Notes: a model not told the origin generated them from the letters alone. DNA of 64,000 bases from Welwitschia mirabilis (GCA_051453625.1 JBOZIK010000001.1:225689582-225753581), one strand, 5' to 3'; counted from the stretch's first letter, positions 1 through 12,274 are shown. Numbers and translations: made by a program.

Positions 1-61
1 CAGAATCTTTATCATCCCAAATAAAATAATTCAAGAAATCATCTCCATTTGTAGAAGATTC

Positions 62-830
62 TTGTGGATAGGATGTGCTGATCCCTCCAAAAAAGCCCTA
101 CTTGCTTGGAAAACCTTAGTGAAATCGAAGCTAGTAGGAGGGCTTAACTTAGTTGACCCAATAAGGATGAATAAAGCTTTAATTTTCAATCAACTTTGGG
201 ACCTAGCACTCAAAAAGAACTCGCTCTGGGTTAAATGGTGCAACGAATTTTATTTCAAGAATACCAACATCTGGCAGTATCAAATTAAGCACAATACTTC
301 TTGGGTCATGAAAAAAATTTTAAAGTTAAGGAGCCTCATAGCAGGCTGGGTCCAAACAACTGCAGGTATTGTGGTCTAGAAACTTGCAAGTACCCCGTTC
401 TCCACTGCTTCAGTTTATCAGCTGCTAGAAGGTCAAGATCCTAAGATAGATTGACACCATCTAGTTTGGAATCGATTCGCTGTCCCCAAATTCTCTTTCA
501 TCTCCGGGCTGGCTTACAACAACAAGCTGTTTACCAAAGACAGAGCGTTGAAGNNNNNNNNNNTTGGAATCCAGAAATTACTTATTTTTCGATTGCCCCC
601 CTTGTGCTCAATTACTAAGAGCAGATTTTGAGCTCATCCACCTGAATCCCCCTTCAGGAGCTTGGACGATTATTCTCAGCCGGTTCAATCAAAAGTGTAG
701 ATCCAGATCCACCCAGCATGGTATAACCAAATTCCTATTTTCAGCTTATGTTTACTATATCTGGCAAGCAAGGAATGATAAATTTTCAAGAGGAAAGATA
801 TGGACACCCACAAACTGATAAATGAAATCA
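62..830 (+). pseudogene. LINE ORF2 C-terminus (RT tail and zf-RVT domain), broken
   Basis: Residues from 62 to 379 match the region just after the reverse transcriptase of plant LINEs: a WIGCADPSKKALLAW-type block, then VGGLNLVDP and NKALIFNQLWDL. After a frame change, about 450-553 reads like the start of a zf-RVT domain (VWNRFAVPKFSF, then LFTKDRALK). A run of ten N follows. From 564 the frame reads ESRNYLFFDCP, the usual ES.HLFF.C core of zf-RVT, and continues to WQARNDK near 790. The protein would act in target-primed reverse transcription. This copy is dead: it has frameshifts, stops and a gap, and the catalytic RT motifs lie upstream of the window. The family call is secure. Confidence 0.8.
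554..563. other. Assembly gap (10 N)
   Basis: Ten unknown bases inside the zf-RVT part of the LINE. The frame on both sides belongs to the same domain, so little sequence is probably missing. Confidence 0.99.
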
Positions 831-2130
831 AATTCCATCTTACCATCAAGATAGACTCCATTCAACACTTAAGAGACACATAAAAGAACAGAATTTGGAG
901 CCATCACATGGGGATATCCCCCCATGTCTTGAGAAGCAAGGAAGCTAGACAATGCAGATGTTTGTATGCTTCCCATGCAGCTTGAGGCCGGTTCCATCTA
1001 GTCTCTATAGTGGGCAAGACTGCAGTGCCCACAAGCAACCAATCAAACAAAGATTCACAGGGTTGGGAGGCATCCTCTATAAAGGATATGTGGTCTAAGG
1101 CAAGTAAAGTAGCAAGGGCTATCTGCTCGGTTCTCTATATTTAAAGCAAGAACCCCCATGAGAAAAGGCAGAGGTTTCCTAGGATGTCGAACAAAGCCAC
1201 CCGCTCTTCTGCTAGTGCCCAAGCATACTGAATTGCACTGATCCAAACGGAGGCACAGTGAGCTCATTCTTGATATTAGGTAACTCAGCCCAGTGCAGTA
1301 TGTTGACATTAATTCTCCTATATATTTGATTTGATTAGCCCATGCGAGCTGCAGTTATCCTTGCCCAGTTATTTACTTTGTAGCTTTCTGTTTTGCTTTT
1401 GTAATGTTTTATCTATCTGTTATAGCCGATACTATAGCCGAGCTTAAGGTTGAATCCTAGCAGTTCCAAATCTAGTATGCTGGGATGCCATCTAGGCATC
1501 ACTTCGGCTTATTAGCCCCAGGTTTCTGATATTTTACAGAGGCCTTTGTAAGAGCTGATTCTAGTTCCAACATTGAAGAGGCTTCAAAATTTCATTCAAA
1601 AATCAAGACTACTATTGAAGAGACCACCCAGCTGCGTCAGTCATGAAGAGACCGCCTAGCCCCTTAACAAAACCAGAGAAACTGCTTACTAGCTCTTGCG
1701 ACTCAGCATGGTTTCTTACCCTGTCATTTCTAATCTCGGCTGGCTAGTTTTTTCATGATGTTTCCCATTGGTGACGTTACACAAGGCATGCTAATCAATC
1801 AAAATTTTGACATCCTAGTGCTTGGGCTTTCACATCGATCTTTTTCATTCAAGGATGTAGGTTTTTTATGCCAATTATCTTTCTTTTGCAGCCCCACACA
1901 GTGCTGAAGACCAAGAATCTTAGGCGCAAGGGACGGTCCTATGAGAGACTAGGCATTCCAGAAGGCAATATGCCCATTGGTTAGTCCATCTTGCAGAAGG
2001 AGATCTTCAAGCGCTCTCTAATTTTGTTTTTTACTAGACAGCGATACACCAAAAGCAGCAGAAGTAGCAGGCTCTCCATTCAGCTAGTGATCGATTGTGC
2101 TTTTGGGACCGAACCTGGGCCCCTCTTTCA

Positions 2131-2236
2131 CTCAGATCTAGTCACTTTTTCAGTCTGTTCTTACCCAATACTCTGTTATTCCCCAATACTCAGATCTAAT
2201 CACTTTTTCAGTCTGTTATTCCCCAATACTCTATTA
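2131..2236 (+). repeat. 58-bp tandem duplication in LINE 3' region
   Basis: The block beginning ctcagatcta at 2131 recurs at 2189 with a few mismatches. Both copies carry cactttttcagtctgtt and ccccaatact. It looks like a simple local duplication in the LINE 3' tail. Confidence 0.8.
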
Positions 2237-2426
2237 GGGAAGTTTTTTTCTGTACACCCTCAAATTGTTGGAGGGAAGGCCATTTCCTATTTTGATAACA
2301 GCAGGGTCTTATTGAGGCTCGTGGCTATTCCAACCTTTGATTTTGTACCTTTTGGTTTATGTATGAGTTGGACTTCTATAGTTACATAAATGAAATCCCC
2401 TAAATTTTCATTCAAAAAAAAAAAAG

Positions 2427-4423
2427 TGACAGATCTGCAAGTAGCTTAAACTACTATAATGTATTAAAAAAAAATCCACTTTCACATTTCTAAAGTTAAC
2501 GTTTCAAAGCGAAAAGCTAGAATGCATAAAAAGCTATAACTTAAATTTTCCGTGTAAGCAACCTTTCACGTCAATGTCTAATCCAGATTATATGATATAT
2601 GATATAACCTACGCGGACAGATAAGCCAGCTTCAGGTATAGGCATAACAAACAGTCATATTCAATATTCGTCATTTCTGTATTATGAAAGGTTAGCCGTT
2701 CAACTCAACGTCTTTTAGGTGTATTTTAATGATGCTAATCAACCATCATTTTCATGGTCTGCCGATTCTCAACCAATGAGCCGTTTTTACTATTTTCTCT
2801 TCAAATTATTATTTCTCAAAGAGTGATATTGTTTTCGTTACAGACGAGATCACTGTAAGTAGCCACTTCTGCTATTATTAAATATAAACTGCACTAAACA
2901 GCATGGTGTTTTGAAGGATTTCATCCACTTGAATGGCAGAATTCAAGACAAATGAAGAAACGAAAGCGATAGATGACAATTGACAATGTAAGTTTTGAAT
3001 ACCTTGAGATTCAACGCGATTTTTGAAGATTTAGCGTCGTTCCTCTTCTCTAAGATTTAGCATCGTTACTCCATGCTTTGCCCTGTGAATGTTGTTCACG
3101 TCGATCAGTCACAGCGGCGAAGGTATCCAGCTCTGCAAGTTTTCTTTTTATTCTTTCAATGTCTCAAGCAATTTCCTTCCAACCGTAAAATTATCATTTG
3201 AATTAAGCAAGAGAAAAAGTCGGAATATCTCACATTTAATGTAGGGTAACGGAGGACCAGATTGACAAGAAAACTTCAAACAATGATATGAGAAAACCTG
3301 CTTCGATCTCTCTCAGACCTGAAATATGGAAATCTCCATCGTTACTGTAAAACAATGCAATTTGTTTATCGTGAAACGTTGGTAGATACGAATGAGATTT
3401 GGTAATTTTTTGTCTTACTTTCTTAACTTGTAAGAAGACAGTCTGGTCTGCTTAAGCTTTTCAAACAAAGCTTCTGTTTATCATCGTTTATGAAATCCTT
3501 TTGCTGCTAATTCGTGAATGTTTAAGCTTAGAACTACCCTGTACACAGCACGCTGTCAAAAAATATCGGGAGCGAAATCTCTGGTAGTCTAAGGAAATTT
3601 TCGCTGGTGCTTTTGTAAATGTTTATCAGCGAAAAAATCTTTACTACATCATGTGAATCACAACTTCAAAGAGATTAAACAATCTCTCTATCGAGCTCTT
3701 GACAATTACAGATTCAAACAAGAGTTGAGCAAAGAAGCTAAACTGCCTCCCAAGTCTTATTAAATTTGTGTACATCAGACATTGGGGTGAGGACACATGG
3801 CATATAGTTTCAAACTTGTGGTGTGCATTTCAGCTGTACACCTCATTTAATATGAGATAGAAAGTTCTTTAGCCCACTTCAGGGTTGAGCGAGAGGATAC
3901 GTTATATAACACATAATTCATCATTATTAAGCACAAAATTTGCATTCTTTCCTGTCGCTAAAACCTTTTTGTAATAGTAATTCACAATGTCATCCTTAAA
4001 AAAAAGAAAATAATGTAATGATGGAATTAATAACTTAAATTATTACTTAACTAAGGTATTATAGGTTTAAACTATTTGACCCTAAATGTATTTGGCAATG
4101 ATTTCATATTGATTTCCTCACCCATAATGTTACCTTTAGATGGCTGACCTTCATTTAACTATAGAACAATGAAATATACGAGTAAATCTAAATGTCTGTT
4201 CCTCATTAAACTAGGTAACAATTAGCTATACATTTATTACCTTCATTGACTGATTGTTTATAGTTATAAAGGAGTACATGTTGCAAGATTAAAGTGTCTT
4301 CAAGCTAATTCCATCTTGTGTTTTCAATACCATGTTAAAACTTGATATAGATTATAAAGGCATAAAAGAAAATAATGATGCATTTTTACCTTGGGACCTA
4401 CTTGTTGCATCATCTTCATAATT
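2427..4423. other. No gene recognised
   Basis: I see no coding region, RNA gene or transposon end here. A short near-duplication (gatttagcgtcgtt / gatttagcatcgtt near 3030-3065) is visible. The far end of the flanking CACTA element may lie in this interval, but no convincing terminal inverted repeat was found. Confidence 0.5.
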
Positions 4424-4672
4424 TTAGACATCTATTCTTCCATCTATTGTTGATTCCTTAACATCTTTTCTTTCATCACTTACTGATTTTTTAACATTTT
4501 TTAGCCATCTCTTATTGATTTCTTTTAAGTTCCTTAATTGAGATGAGCTCACATAAGATGTTTCTTTAGGAAAGCAAGTTTTAATTGTTGTTGTAGCACT
4601 AGCAACATGAACTCTTCTAGGACAGTCAGGACTTAGCACATGTGCAATGCAATCATCTCTAGCTGTTGACAT
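4424..4672 (-). pseudogene. TNPA/Transposase_24-like CACTA protein fragment
   Basis: An 82-codon minus-strand ORF reads RDDCIAHVLSPDCPRRVHVA followed by a TCFPKE block. It resembles the conserved part of En/Spm ORF1 (Transposase_24-type) proteins, where a D.L..AL.TPEH.GRVR motif precedes a T..YF block. That protein class binds subterminal repeats and assists transposition. Degenerate minus-strand sequence upstream (about 4750-5100) contains a possible continuation (AQMDQQ near 4820), with stops. Its position downstream of DUF4216 on the same strand fits CACTA order. Similarity is moderate; the call rests on motif plus context. Confidence 0.55.
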
Positions 4673-5099
4673 GCTATGTGGGTCCTCTTCAATAACTTTA
4701 TTTATTGTCTCCTATATGAAATACTACATATGTTAGTTAAACAACCTAAATTTAGAAAACTATGAATTAAACCGTATCTACTTATAATAATTTCCCTAGT
4801 TTCTTATGTAGTTGTTGATCCATCTGAGCTTATGTATGCCTTTTTCCATACATTTACATGATCTATCTTAGGTGATAGATCACCCTTCTCAACTCTCTAT
4901 AATAAAAGTTGTACTATTAGAAACAATATATAAGAAAAATGTTTGTTCTAGCATTGATATAATTTATTACAATATCATCTTCTATTTGTTTCATTAGTTT
5001 TTGTCCATTGATAGGATGTAGAACTTGTTGCTCCTTACATCTTTTGTTTCTTCTATCAATTTTTATTATTACATGGAAAATATGGATATTAAAAGGTCA

Positions 5100-6210
5100 T
5101 AGACAATCATTTAGAATGCATTTCAAAATATTAAAATTCTTGAAATGCATCTTAGTATACCTGCCATTCCTTTGATCCCAAGTGTGCCAACATCTCCTGC
5201 TGTTGTTGTAGTTGAATTTCCTCAAGAACATGTGCATGCCTATCTATATCATTATCATAAGAATCATAAAAGTTCCTTGCTATTTGGTTTTTACATTCAT
5301 GCCATCTTATACCCATCTTTTGCAATACGAAGTCCTTATGCTCTTCAAGTACTTCAATTTTTTCCTATATATTTCAGACATGTTGCATGTGAATATAATC
5401 AATATAAGCAATTTCATGTTTAAAAGACATAATGAATACAAGTTTACCTTGATACTAATTTACCCTGACCATCTCTCAAAAATCATTTTTAAAATGCTCA
5501 AGTACTGCTCTCTAGTCTTTATAAATTTTTGATGCAATTTTATTATCCCTTACTATTTCCCTAAGTATGATAATAAATTTTTTCCATATGGACTCTTTCA
5601 TTCCATCTTAGTTATATCTTCTCATGAGGCTCGAGTCTAGCTAGATCCAGACATTTTTCTTTGCCTCCTTTTCTAGAATTGAAGCTTTTACCTTCTTCTA
5701 CAAGTAATCACCTATTCAATTAATAATATCAAAAATAAAAGAAATGATAAGGTAATAAATTTTTAATTTAGATTCTCACATAAGAATCTTTCAAACATTC
5801 TTTATTCTTGAGGTGGAGAATCATTAGCAATGTTAACCCCTAGAGAGAAAAGACCATTAGAAGGTTTCATCTCTCGCATTCTTTATCTTTTTTCCCTTTT
5901 TTTGTCAATCATGATAAAATGTGAAATACAATACATTATTAACAAATATTACATAATTAAAGTCAAAACATGTTACTTTAAAATGTATGACAAAGGTGAG
6001 AAATTCAAGTAGTACCTCTATCATTTTGTATAGGATGATTGTTTTAAAACCTATAAAGCATTCATTTAATTCTATCAAACATGTGCAAAGAAACATTAAA
6101 ATAACTTACAAATGTTTGTTCCATTCAACTAGCATGATTAAGATTTTTGAAAAGGGATATTATTTAACATTCTGCATTAACTTTAGGCAGTAAGATTATG
6201 AGGTAATTTT
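5100..6210. other. CACTA interior, non-coding or decayed
   Basis: Several short ORFs occur on both strands (for example 5145-5532 +, 5830-6193 + and -), but they are AT-rich, overlap one another and match nothing I know. They are best read as chance ORFs in decayed CACTA sequence. Confidence 0.5.
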
Positions 6211-6419
6211 TGTTGGATATTTTTTTCATTTTAAAGTGGTTTGCTACAACCACTCCCCGTTTTCTCTCTCTTTCCCCTTGTTTACCTCATGATATTTGTA
6301 TATTTTTTTAATTGTGTAATGAAAACTTTGAGTTTGTTTGAATGCCAATCTTGCATGCTACCTGGGAATTTCTCCCAGTTCTTGGGCCTTTTGCGCATGA
6401 TGGATCTTCAGATCCAACA
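6211..6419 (+). repeat. 5' LTR of TRIM-like element
   Basis: Begins tgttggatat and ends gatccaaca. It aligns along its length with 8298-8505, by eye around 85% identical. Confidence 0.88.
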
Positions 6420-6421
6420 AA

Positions 6422-6433
6422 TGGTATCGGAGC
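6422..6433 (+). promoter_or_regulatory. Primer-binding site, initiator tRNA-Met type
   Basis: tggtatcggagc directly after the 5' LTR matches the plant tRNA-iMet PBS tggtatcagagc with one G/A difference. Confidence 0.85.
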
Positions 6434-7649
6434 AAATCTGGGAAATTTTAATGTTGTAGGTTTTGTATCTGCCCTAGAGGAGAAAGAAGCTTCTTCGTCG
6501 ATTTTGTGGAAGAAGACGTGTGTTGCTTTCAAGCTTTGGTTGGATGCTCTCAGATTTGGAGCAGAATTTTCTCTACTTGCCAGACATGAGTGATATTGAA
6601 TGAGGCTAGGTATCTTTAAATGTGGATTTGCTCTCTAGGTGAAGATATCTGATTGTTTTTCTTGAAGCTTTCGATGTTATTCCTTCGAGCGAAGAAGATT
6701 TCTTGAGAGATAAGCAAAGGAGGAAATTATTCTATCTAAAGGACATTATCCAAAAAGAAGATTAGGAGGTTTGTTGAGACAAATTTCACATGCAACGTAT
6801 TCATTTATTTTCTCTTTTCATTTCTAGAGATTAATTATCCAAAAAGGCCTGTGTAAATAAACTATTTTGCAACGAGATTGGGCAAGCTTTTTAAAGTAAG
6901 AGGTAAGTTTGTTATTACTGGTGATGGTTAAGAGCTATGTTCATGAATTGAATCCTCTTATATTTTCTCAAAGGAAGGCTTTCTCCTCATTTTCTATGAA
7001 CTTTAAGCTGTATGCCTTGAAATAAGGTGGTGTTAAGATATATATGTTTGAATTCTCATCAAAATACGCCCTTTGTTAAGATTCTTGTATATTTCCTGAC
7101 TTGACATCATCCAAAAGTGAAGCTTCTCTACTTCTACTTTTTCATGGGGATGCCTGTACACCAAAATGGTAGTCTCTTAGATTGACAAGATGAACATCAT
7201 AGGATTGGCCTCTATCAAATGATGGGTAGTAAAGCATGTTCTTAAGTTGCATTTATCTCATGTTGTTTTCCACCGGAAACATTATCACTGCAGACAAGCA
7301 CCACTTGGAGTAGCAGAGATTGGGAATGGAACAATGTTTTGCTATGTTCTAACTATTCTGAGGAGCTAGGCTATGGTAAAGAGGAGTTCCCTTTTGGAGA
7401 AATCCATGCTAGAAGTCATTTAAGATCAAATGCTACGTCAGGTAAAAGGAAAAAGGACACCCTATGAAGAAGAAAATGAAAACATATTAGAAAAAGACAA
7501 CAGAAGCAAAATTGTTATGAAGTATCCAAGAAAAAGATAAGTTTGTTGCTGCTAGATGAGGGTCTTCCTTCCATCGATAATGCCTCTTATCATTAAAGTT
7601 TTTTTAGACTTAATTTTGTATGTTATCAAATAATTGTGTAAGATTAAGT

Positions 7650-7790
7650 CAAGGAAGGGCTTAAGTGGTGTTGTGGTTAAATGCCTAGTGCTCAATGCAT
7701 TTTAAGTTGTCAAGATCATATGATGGAAGGCTGAATTTATGAGGTAAAATTTACTAACTCCCGTTGAGCTTGATGGTTGATTATGTAAAA
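7650..7790 (+). other. tRNA-like / SINE-like segment (tentative)
   Basis: Within the TRIM-like element, tggttaaatgcctagtg followed about 40 bp later by gtcaagatcat resembles the spacing and wording of degenerate A and B boxes of tRNA-derived SINEs. No tail or target-site duplication was identified. This could be coincidence. Confidence 0.2.
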
Positions 7791-7794
7791 GTTA

Positions 7795-8250
7795 GGTTGG
7801 GGGCTTGTTTCAACCAATTTATGTGATATACAATTTTGTGTAAAATGATACTATAAGAAGTGGTATGTGACACTTCCTGTAATATTGTTTTATATAAAAT
7901 TGCTTGGGTCAGTCCCATTTGTATTTGGGTTAGTCCTATGTTGGGTGTGTCCCATTGATGCGAGTGCCATGCTTGGTGTGTCCAGCATGTTGTTGGGTTA
8001 GTCCCATTTGTGATTTTGAGTGTCTTCCATTTCTAGGGTGTGTCCCTTGTTGTGGTTAGTCCACATGGTTTCAGTTAGTCCGTATTATCCTGAGTTGTCC
8101 CACTTTATCCCAAGTTGTCCCAACTTATCCCACTTTATCCTGAGTTGTCTAAAGTTGTTCCACTTTGTCCCGAGTTATTTCAGTTTATTCTAAGTGAATG
8201 TTCCTAGTTACTTAAGCTAGGTTGAAGGCTTGTTCCAACCATTTCTTATC
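7795..8250 (+). repeat. Direct repeats flanking a short-unit minisatellite
   Basis: A block near 7795 (ggcttgtttcaacca) recurs at about 8226 (ggcttgttccaacca). Between them, 7905-8090 contains several ttgggttagtcccat-type units. From about 8090 to 8195 there is an array of 10/20-bp units alternating agttgtccc and actttatcc. The array is noncoding and unlike the surrounding sequence. Confidence 0.75.
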
Positions 8251-8283
8251 AATTGTGATGTTGAATTTCACATGAAATTTAAC

Positions 8284-8297
8284 ATCAAGGGGGGGTT
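8284..8297 (+). promoter_or_regulatory. Polypurine tract of TRIM-like element
   Basis: atcaaggggggg, then two t, immediately before the 3' LTR. This is the normal plus-strand priming position. Confidence 0.8.
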
Positions 8298-8505
8298 TGT
8301 TAGATATTTTCCCATTTTAAAGTGGTTTGTTACAATCACTTCCTATTTTCTCTCTCTTTCCCCTAATTTACCTCATGGTATCTGTATATTTTTTGAATTG
8401 TGTAATGAAAACTTCAAGCTAGTTTGAATGCCAATCTTGCATGCTCCCTGGGAATTTCTCCCAGTTCTTCACCCTTCTACGCAGGATGGATCTTTAGATC
8501 CAACA
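8298..8505 (+). repeat. 3' LTR of TRIM-like element
   Basis: Begins tgttagatat and ends gatccaaca, followed by the target-site duplication atttt at 8506-8510. Confidence 0.88.
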
Positions 8506-9258
8506 ATTTTTTTCAACCTTTTAGAGAGCTTAAAAATTGTATTAGTTAATTAATGTAACTCCTAGAGGATTAACCAATGTCAAGGTTTTTAAGGAGTAAT
8601 GATTAAATATTTCTTTCATTAAGAACTTATAAACAAATGCTTAATTTAAATTAACTAAATTACTAAAAAAGATGAATTTTATATGTGTTACTAAGGTGTT
8701 ATCTATTATAATTATTCACATTGAAATAATCTAGAATTAAGTGCCTTAATATTGCTCAAAAGTAATGGTATAGAGATGTTAATCAGAGCACTACCTTTAA
8801 ACTTATAAAGTACATAGAAATACATGAAATAAACTATGATTGTATTAAGAAAGAGAGCATCTTATTCATATAATAAATTGTGCTCATTATAAAATGGTGA
8901 CATATCCTAACAAGTATCAATATAAATGTTAGTACTCTCATAATCTATATGAGTCCAGTTCATTTTGTCAGTTTCTTCATTATTCTCGTTGTCAAGGAGG
9001 TCACTATGATGGATGGATGGAAAATCATCTTCTCTATCTTCTTATACTTCAAAACATTATTAATTTTCACTCCCATAATAAATGTCTTAGTTAAAGTGAT
9101 GCTACAACACTCCATGAAGGATTTTTAATGTCTTTTATGTAGAAAACCTATGATGCCTAATTAGCTAATATGAATGGTTTATCTTGTTCACGATCATCCC
9201 TAACATATTTGGTTGTATTAATAAGGGTGAAACCATACTCATCCTTTTTGATGTTATC

Positions 9259-9537
9259 TTATTGAAGAACATTAAACCGTTCACATTTGGAGAGCACAAA
9301 ATTAAAGATGGAATTGTAATCTAATACAGTTATGTCTTTCGAGACACCATAATAATTTGCATTATTACATATATGATTGTTATCCTTTTCTCTTGATACA
9401 CAAGCAATATTTTCTATTACAAAAACTCCACTATTTTGACATATAAGGTTTATGTCTTTCTCCTTAACATGAAATCTATACCCTTTGATCAGGTACCCCT
9501 TGTATCTTATAGCATGCCTTCTTGGAAGATGTGACAA
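9259..9537 (-). pseudogene. CACTA transposon DUF4216-domain fragment
   Basis: The minus-strand 92-codon ORF reads YKGYLIKGYRFHVKEKD, then QNSGVFV, then NYYGVSKDITVLDY. This is the diagnostic order of DUF4216, a domain found C-terminal to TNP2 in plant CACTA transposases (GYLINGYRFHTKERD, QNSGV, YYG....I.ELDY). The role of DUF4216 is not established. The reading frame is short but continuous, one of the better preserved pieces of this element. It lies downstream of DUF4218 on the same strand, as expected. The piece is partial, with decayed sequence on both sides. Confidence 0.85.
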
Positions 9538-10209
9538 TCATTTGATGTCTTTGTTTAGTTTTTCATTGATCATGTCTTATTTCCTTAACTTATTAATCTA
9601 AAACATAGGAAACTTCTTCTAAACATAGAATATGAATAAAATTGTATTTAACACTTTATACAGAATGTATTATTTCTCACATGCTCTTCAAACCAACTCA
9701 TAAAGTGACTTGTATGCATTCAAAGCTATGAAGAGCTTTTCATTCATGGAAAAACTTTGTGAATTAAGAATGTTTACAAAAAATAATAAAATGATGAATT
9801 CTAATTGCATTACCTTATGTATGATTGAATATAAGAGGTATTAAACAACACATATCTATGTGCTTATTTAATTTCTAATTTAGTTAATAAAATTGTCTAT
9901 GCACCATCTAGTGATCTTCCTTTTGGATGAAAAGATGATTCACTAGAGTCATTACAAGAAACCTCATTATGTTGTATTTAATTTTCAAAGATTTAAATAT
10001 TTTCTATATATTTTATACATAAACTTAATGGTCCTCCACTAGAAATTCTTTTGAAATGGACCCCCTTAGTTTGCTCTTATTTTTGACATAATCTTTCAAG
10101 ATTTTTAGGAACCTACATGGTATGTATGTGAAAAATTTTATTTTATTTAATAGTTATTAAAAAACTAAATTTATCCCAAAAATAAGTATGGCTATTACCT
10201 TTTAATATG

Positions 10210-11316
10210 ATACATTCATCGATATTGGACACACCCAAAAAACCTAATCTCTCTTACTAAATGAAGAGGTAAATGCATCATGGTATCAAAGAAACTGGGA
10301 GGAAATATTCTGTAAAGATCACCAAGTATGATAGCAATCCTTGAATTGAGTTCCTTAAATTTTTTTATTTTAACTTCTTTTTGGCAAATCTCCTTGAAAA
10401 ATAGACATAGGGGAATTATTAGAGGATGCACCATAGATGAAAGTAAATTACACAAAGTAATAGCAAGAATTTAGTGCAAAAGAACATAATAGTTATGGAT
10501 CTTAATCCCGAAAAGTCTATGCTCATTTTGTAGAAAACACCTACAAATATTTGATGCATAACCCTCTGGAAATTTCAACTCTTACATTGTACTAAGAAAG
10601 CAATTATTTTCCTTTACTAAAATCACAAAATTGAAAGGTAAAAAGAATGATTTTTTACCATTTTTACCATCATTTAGCATAATGAATGAAAGTTCATCTT
10701 TGAGACCTAGCTCTTTGAGATCTAGTCATACTTCTATCTTGTCCTTTAATTTTCCCTTAATATGTATGATAGTGCCTAGCAAAATATCACATACACTTTT
10801 TATAGTATGCATAACATTCAAATTGTGTTGCACATAATGATCTTGTAAACATTTCAAAAAGTTCAATATGTTTTAAATGAGTACTAAATAAGTTATAAGT
10901 AAATAATCTCATAAACTTTTATTACCTTCCAATATGAAGATTAAATATTATTGATTTCTTTTTCCATTCATTGCTAAGCTTTTCTTTTAGAACATATAAT
11001 CTAACTTTCTTGCACTTATCTTATGGCCTATTAAATGGAGTGGATTGAGTGACATTTAAATGGATTTTTTTTCCTTACACACTTGGGGACCTTTGTCCTC
11101 TTCTTTTGAAGTATAAATAAACAATTTCTCTAATTAAACTCCATGCTATCAAGTTGTGAAAGAATTTCCTCACTATGTGATTGCTTAAGCTCTTTCTCTT
11201 ATTTTGCTTTTCAATTTAAAGATCTCTTCATTTGCTTATAACTACGAATATTATTAAGAAATCTTCTATTCCCTTGTTAGTAAGGTTTTTTTTCTATGAG
11301 ACAATCATAGATAATT
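10210..11316 (-). pseudogene. CACTA TNP2 transposase C-terminal half with DUF4218
   Basis: The minus strand from the gap edge down to about 10210 first shows a weak match to the TNP2 core (NEWKKKSIIFNL near 10970, for the family's W.KKSIFWELPYW). It then reads HNLNVMHTIKSVCDILLGT (about 10800-10850, the HNLDVMHIEKNV block), KFPEGYASNI near 10570, and IFPPSFFDTMMHLPLHLVRE (10240-10310), the hallmark of DUF4218. TNP2 is the DDE-type cut-and-paste transposase of CACTA elements. This copy is dead, with many stops and frameshifts. The small ORF at 10631-10837 on the + strand is a shadow. Confidence 0.85.
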
Positions 11317-12274
11317 NNNNNNNNNNNNNNNNNNNNNNNNNNNNNNNNNNNNNNNNNNNNNNNNNNNNNNNNNNNNNNNNNNNNNNNNNNNNNNNNNNNN
11401 NNNNNNNNNNNNNNNNNNNNNNNNNNNNNNNNNNNNNNNNNNNNNNNNNNNNNNNNNNNNNNNNNNNNNNNNNNNNNNNNNNNNNNNNNNNNNNNNNNNN
11501 NNNNNNNNNNNNNNNNNNNNNNNNNNNNNNNNNNNNNNNNNNNNNNNNNNNNNNNNNNNNNNNNNNNNNNNNNNNNNNNNNNNNNNNNNNNNNNNNNNNN
11601 NNNNNNNNNNNNNNNNNNNNNNNNNNNNNNNNNNNNNNNNNNNNNNNNNNNNNNNNNNNNNNNNNNNNNNNNNNNNNNNNNNNNNNNNNNNNNNNNNNNN
11701 NNNNNNNNNNNNNNNNNNNNNNNNNNNNNNNNNNNNNNNNNNNNNNNNNNNNNNNNNNNNNNNNNNNNNNNNNNNNNNNNNNNNNNNNNNNNNNNNNNNN
11801 NNNNNNNNNNNNNNNNNNNNNNNNNNNNNNNNNNNNNNNNNNNNNNNNNNNNNNNNNNNNNNNNNNNNNNNNNNNNNNNNNNNNNNNNNNNNNNNNNNNN
11901 NNNNNNNNNNNNNNNNNNNNNNNNNNNNNNNNNNNNNNNNNNNNNNNNNNNNNNNNNNNNNNNNNNNNNNNNNNNNNNNNNNNNNNNNNNNNNNNNNNNN
12001 NNNNNNNNNNNNNNNNNNNNNNNNNNNNNNNNNNNNNNNNNNNNNNNNNNNNNNNNNNNNNNNNNNNNNNNNNNNNNNNNNNNNNNNNNNNNNNNNNNNN
12101 NNNNNNNNNNNNNNNNNNNNNNNNNNNNNNNNNNNNNNNNNNNNNNNNNNNNNNNNNNNNNNNNNNNNNNNNNNNNNNNNNNNNNNNNNNNNNNNNNNNN
12201 NNNNNNNNNNNNNNNNNNNNNNNNNNNNNNNNNNNNNNNNNNNNNNNNNNNNNNNNNNNNNNNNNNNNNNNNNN
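11317..12274. other. Assembly gap (958 N)
   Basis: Falls in the middle of TNP2. Its right edge coincides with the first base of a copy of the tandem-duplicated transposase segment, so further copies may be hidden or collapsed here. Confidence 0.99.

Larger units (their letters stand above)
1..2426 (+). mobile_element. LINE retrotransposon remnant, 3' part
   Basis: The segment starts before the window with the C-terminal part of a plant LINE ORF2, continues through about 1.6 kb of non-coding 3' sequence, and ends in an A-tract at 2415-2426. That order (RT tail, zf-RVT, 3' UTR, poly-A) is the usual 3' half of a plant L1-like element. The 3' region is less AT-rich than the rest of the window. 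The 5' end is outside the window, so a target-site duplication cannot be checked. The ORF on the other strand at 1055-1309 has no recognisable family and is treated as chance. Confidence 0.75.
6211..8505 (+). mobile_element. TRIM-like non-autonomous LTR retrotransposon (2.3 kb)
   Basis: Two 208-209 bp direct repeats (6211-6419 and 8298-8505) start with tgtt and end with ccaaca. They enclose 1.9 kb with a primer-binding site after the left repeat and a polypurine tract before the right one. Flanking bases 6206-6210 and 8506-8510 are both atttt, a perfect 5-bp target-site duplication. No gag or pol motif is visible inside, so the element depended on proteins supplied in trans. It is larger than classical TRIMs. 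The PBS and the aacatcaagggggg polypurine tract resemble those of Ty1-copia elements such as the one at 37877-44195, which suggests a copia-type helper (inference). Confidence 0.88.

Noticed and set aside
1055-1309. 84-codon minus-strand ORF in the LINE 3' region
   Set aside because: No family resemblance and antisense to the LINE; its codons reflect the GC-richer 3' tail.
5145-5532. Two overlapping + strand ORFs (92 and 106 codons)
   Set aside because: Low-complexity hydrophobic translations in two frames of the same DNA, antisense to decayed CACTA sequence.
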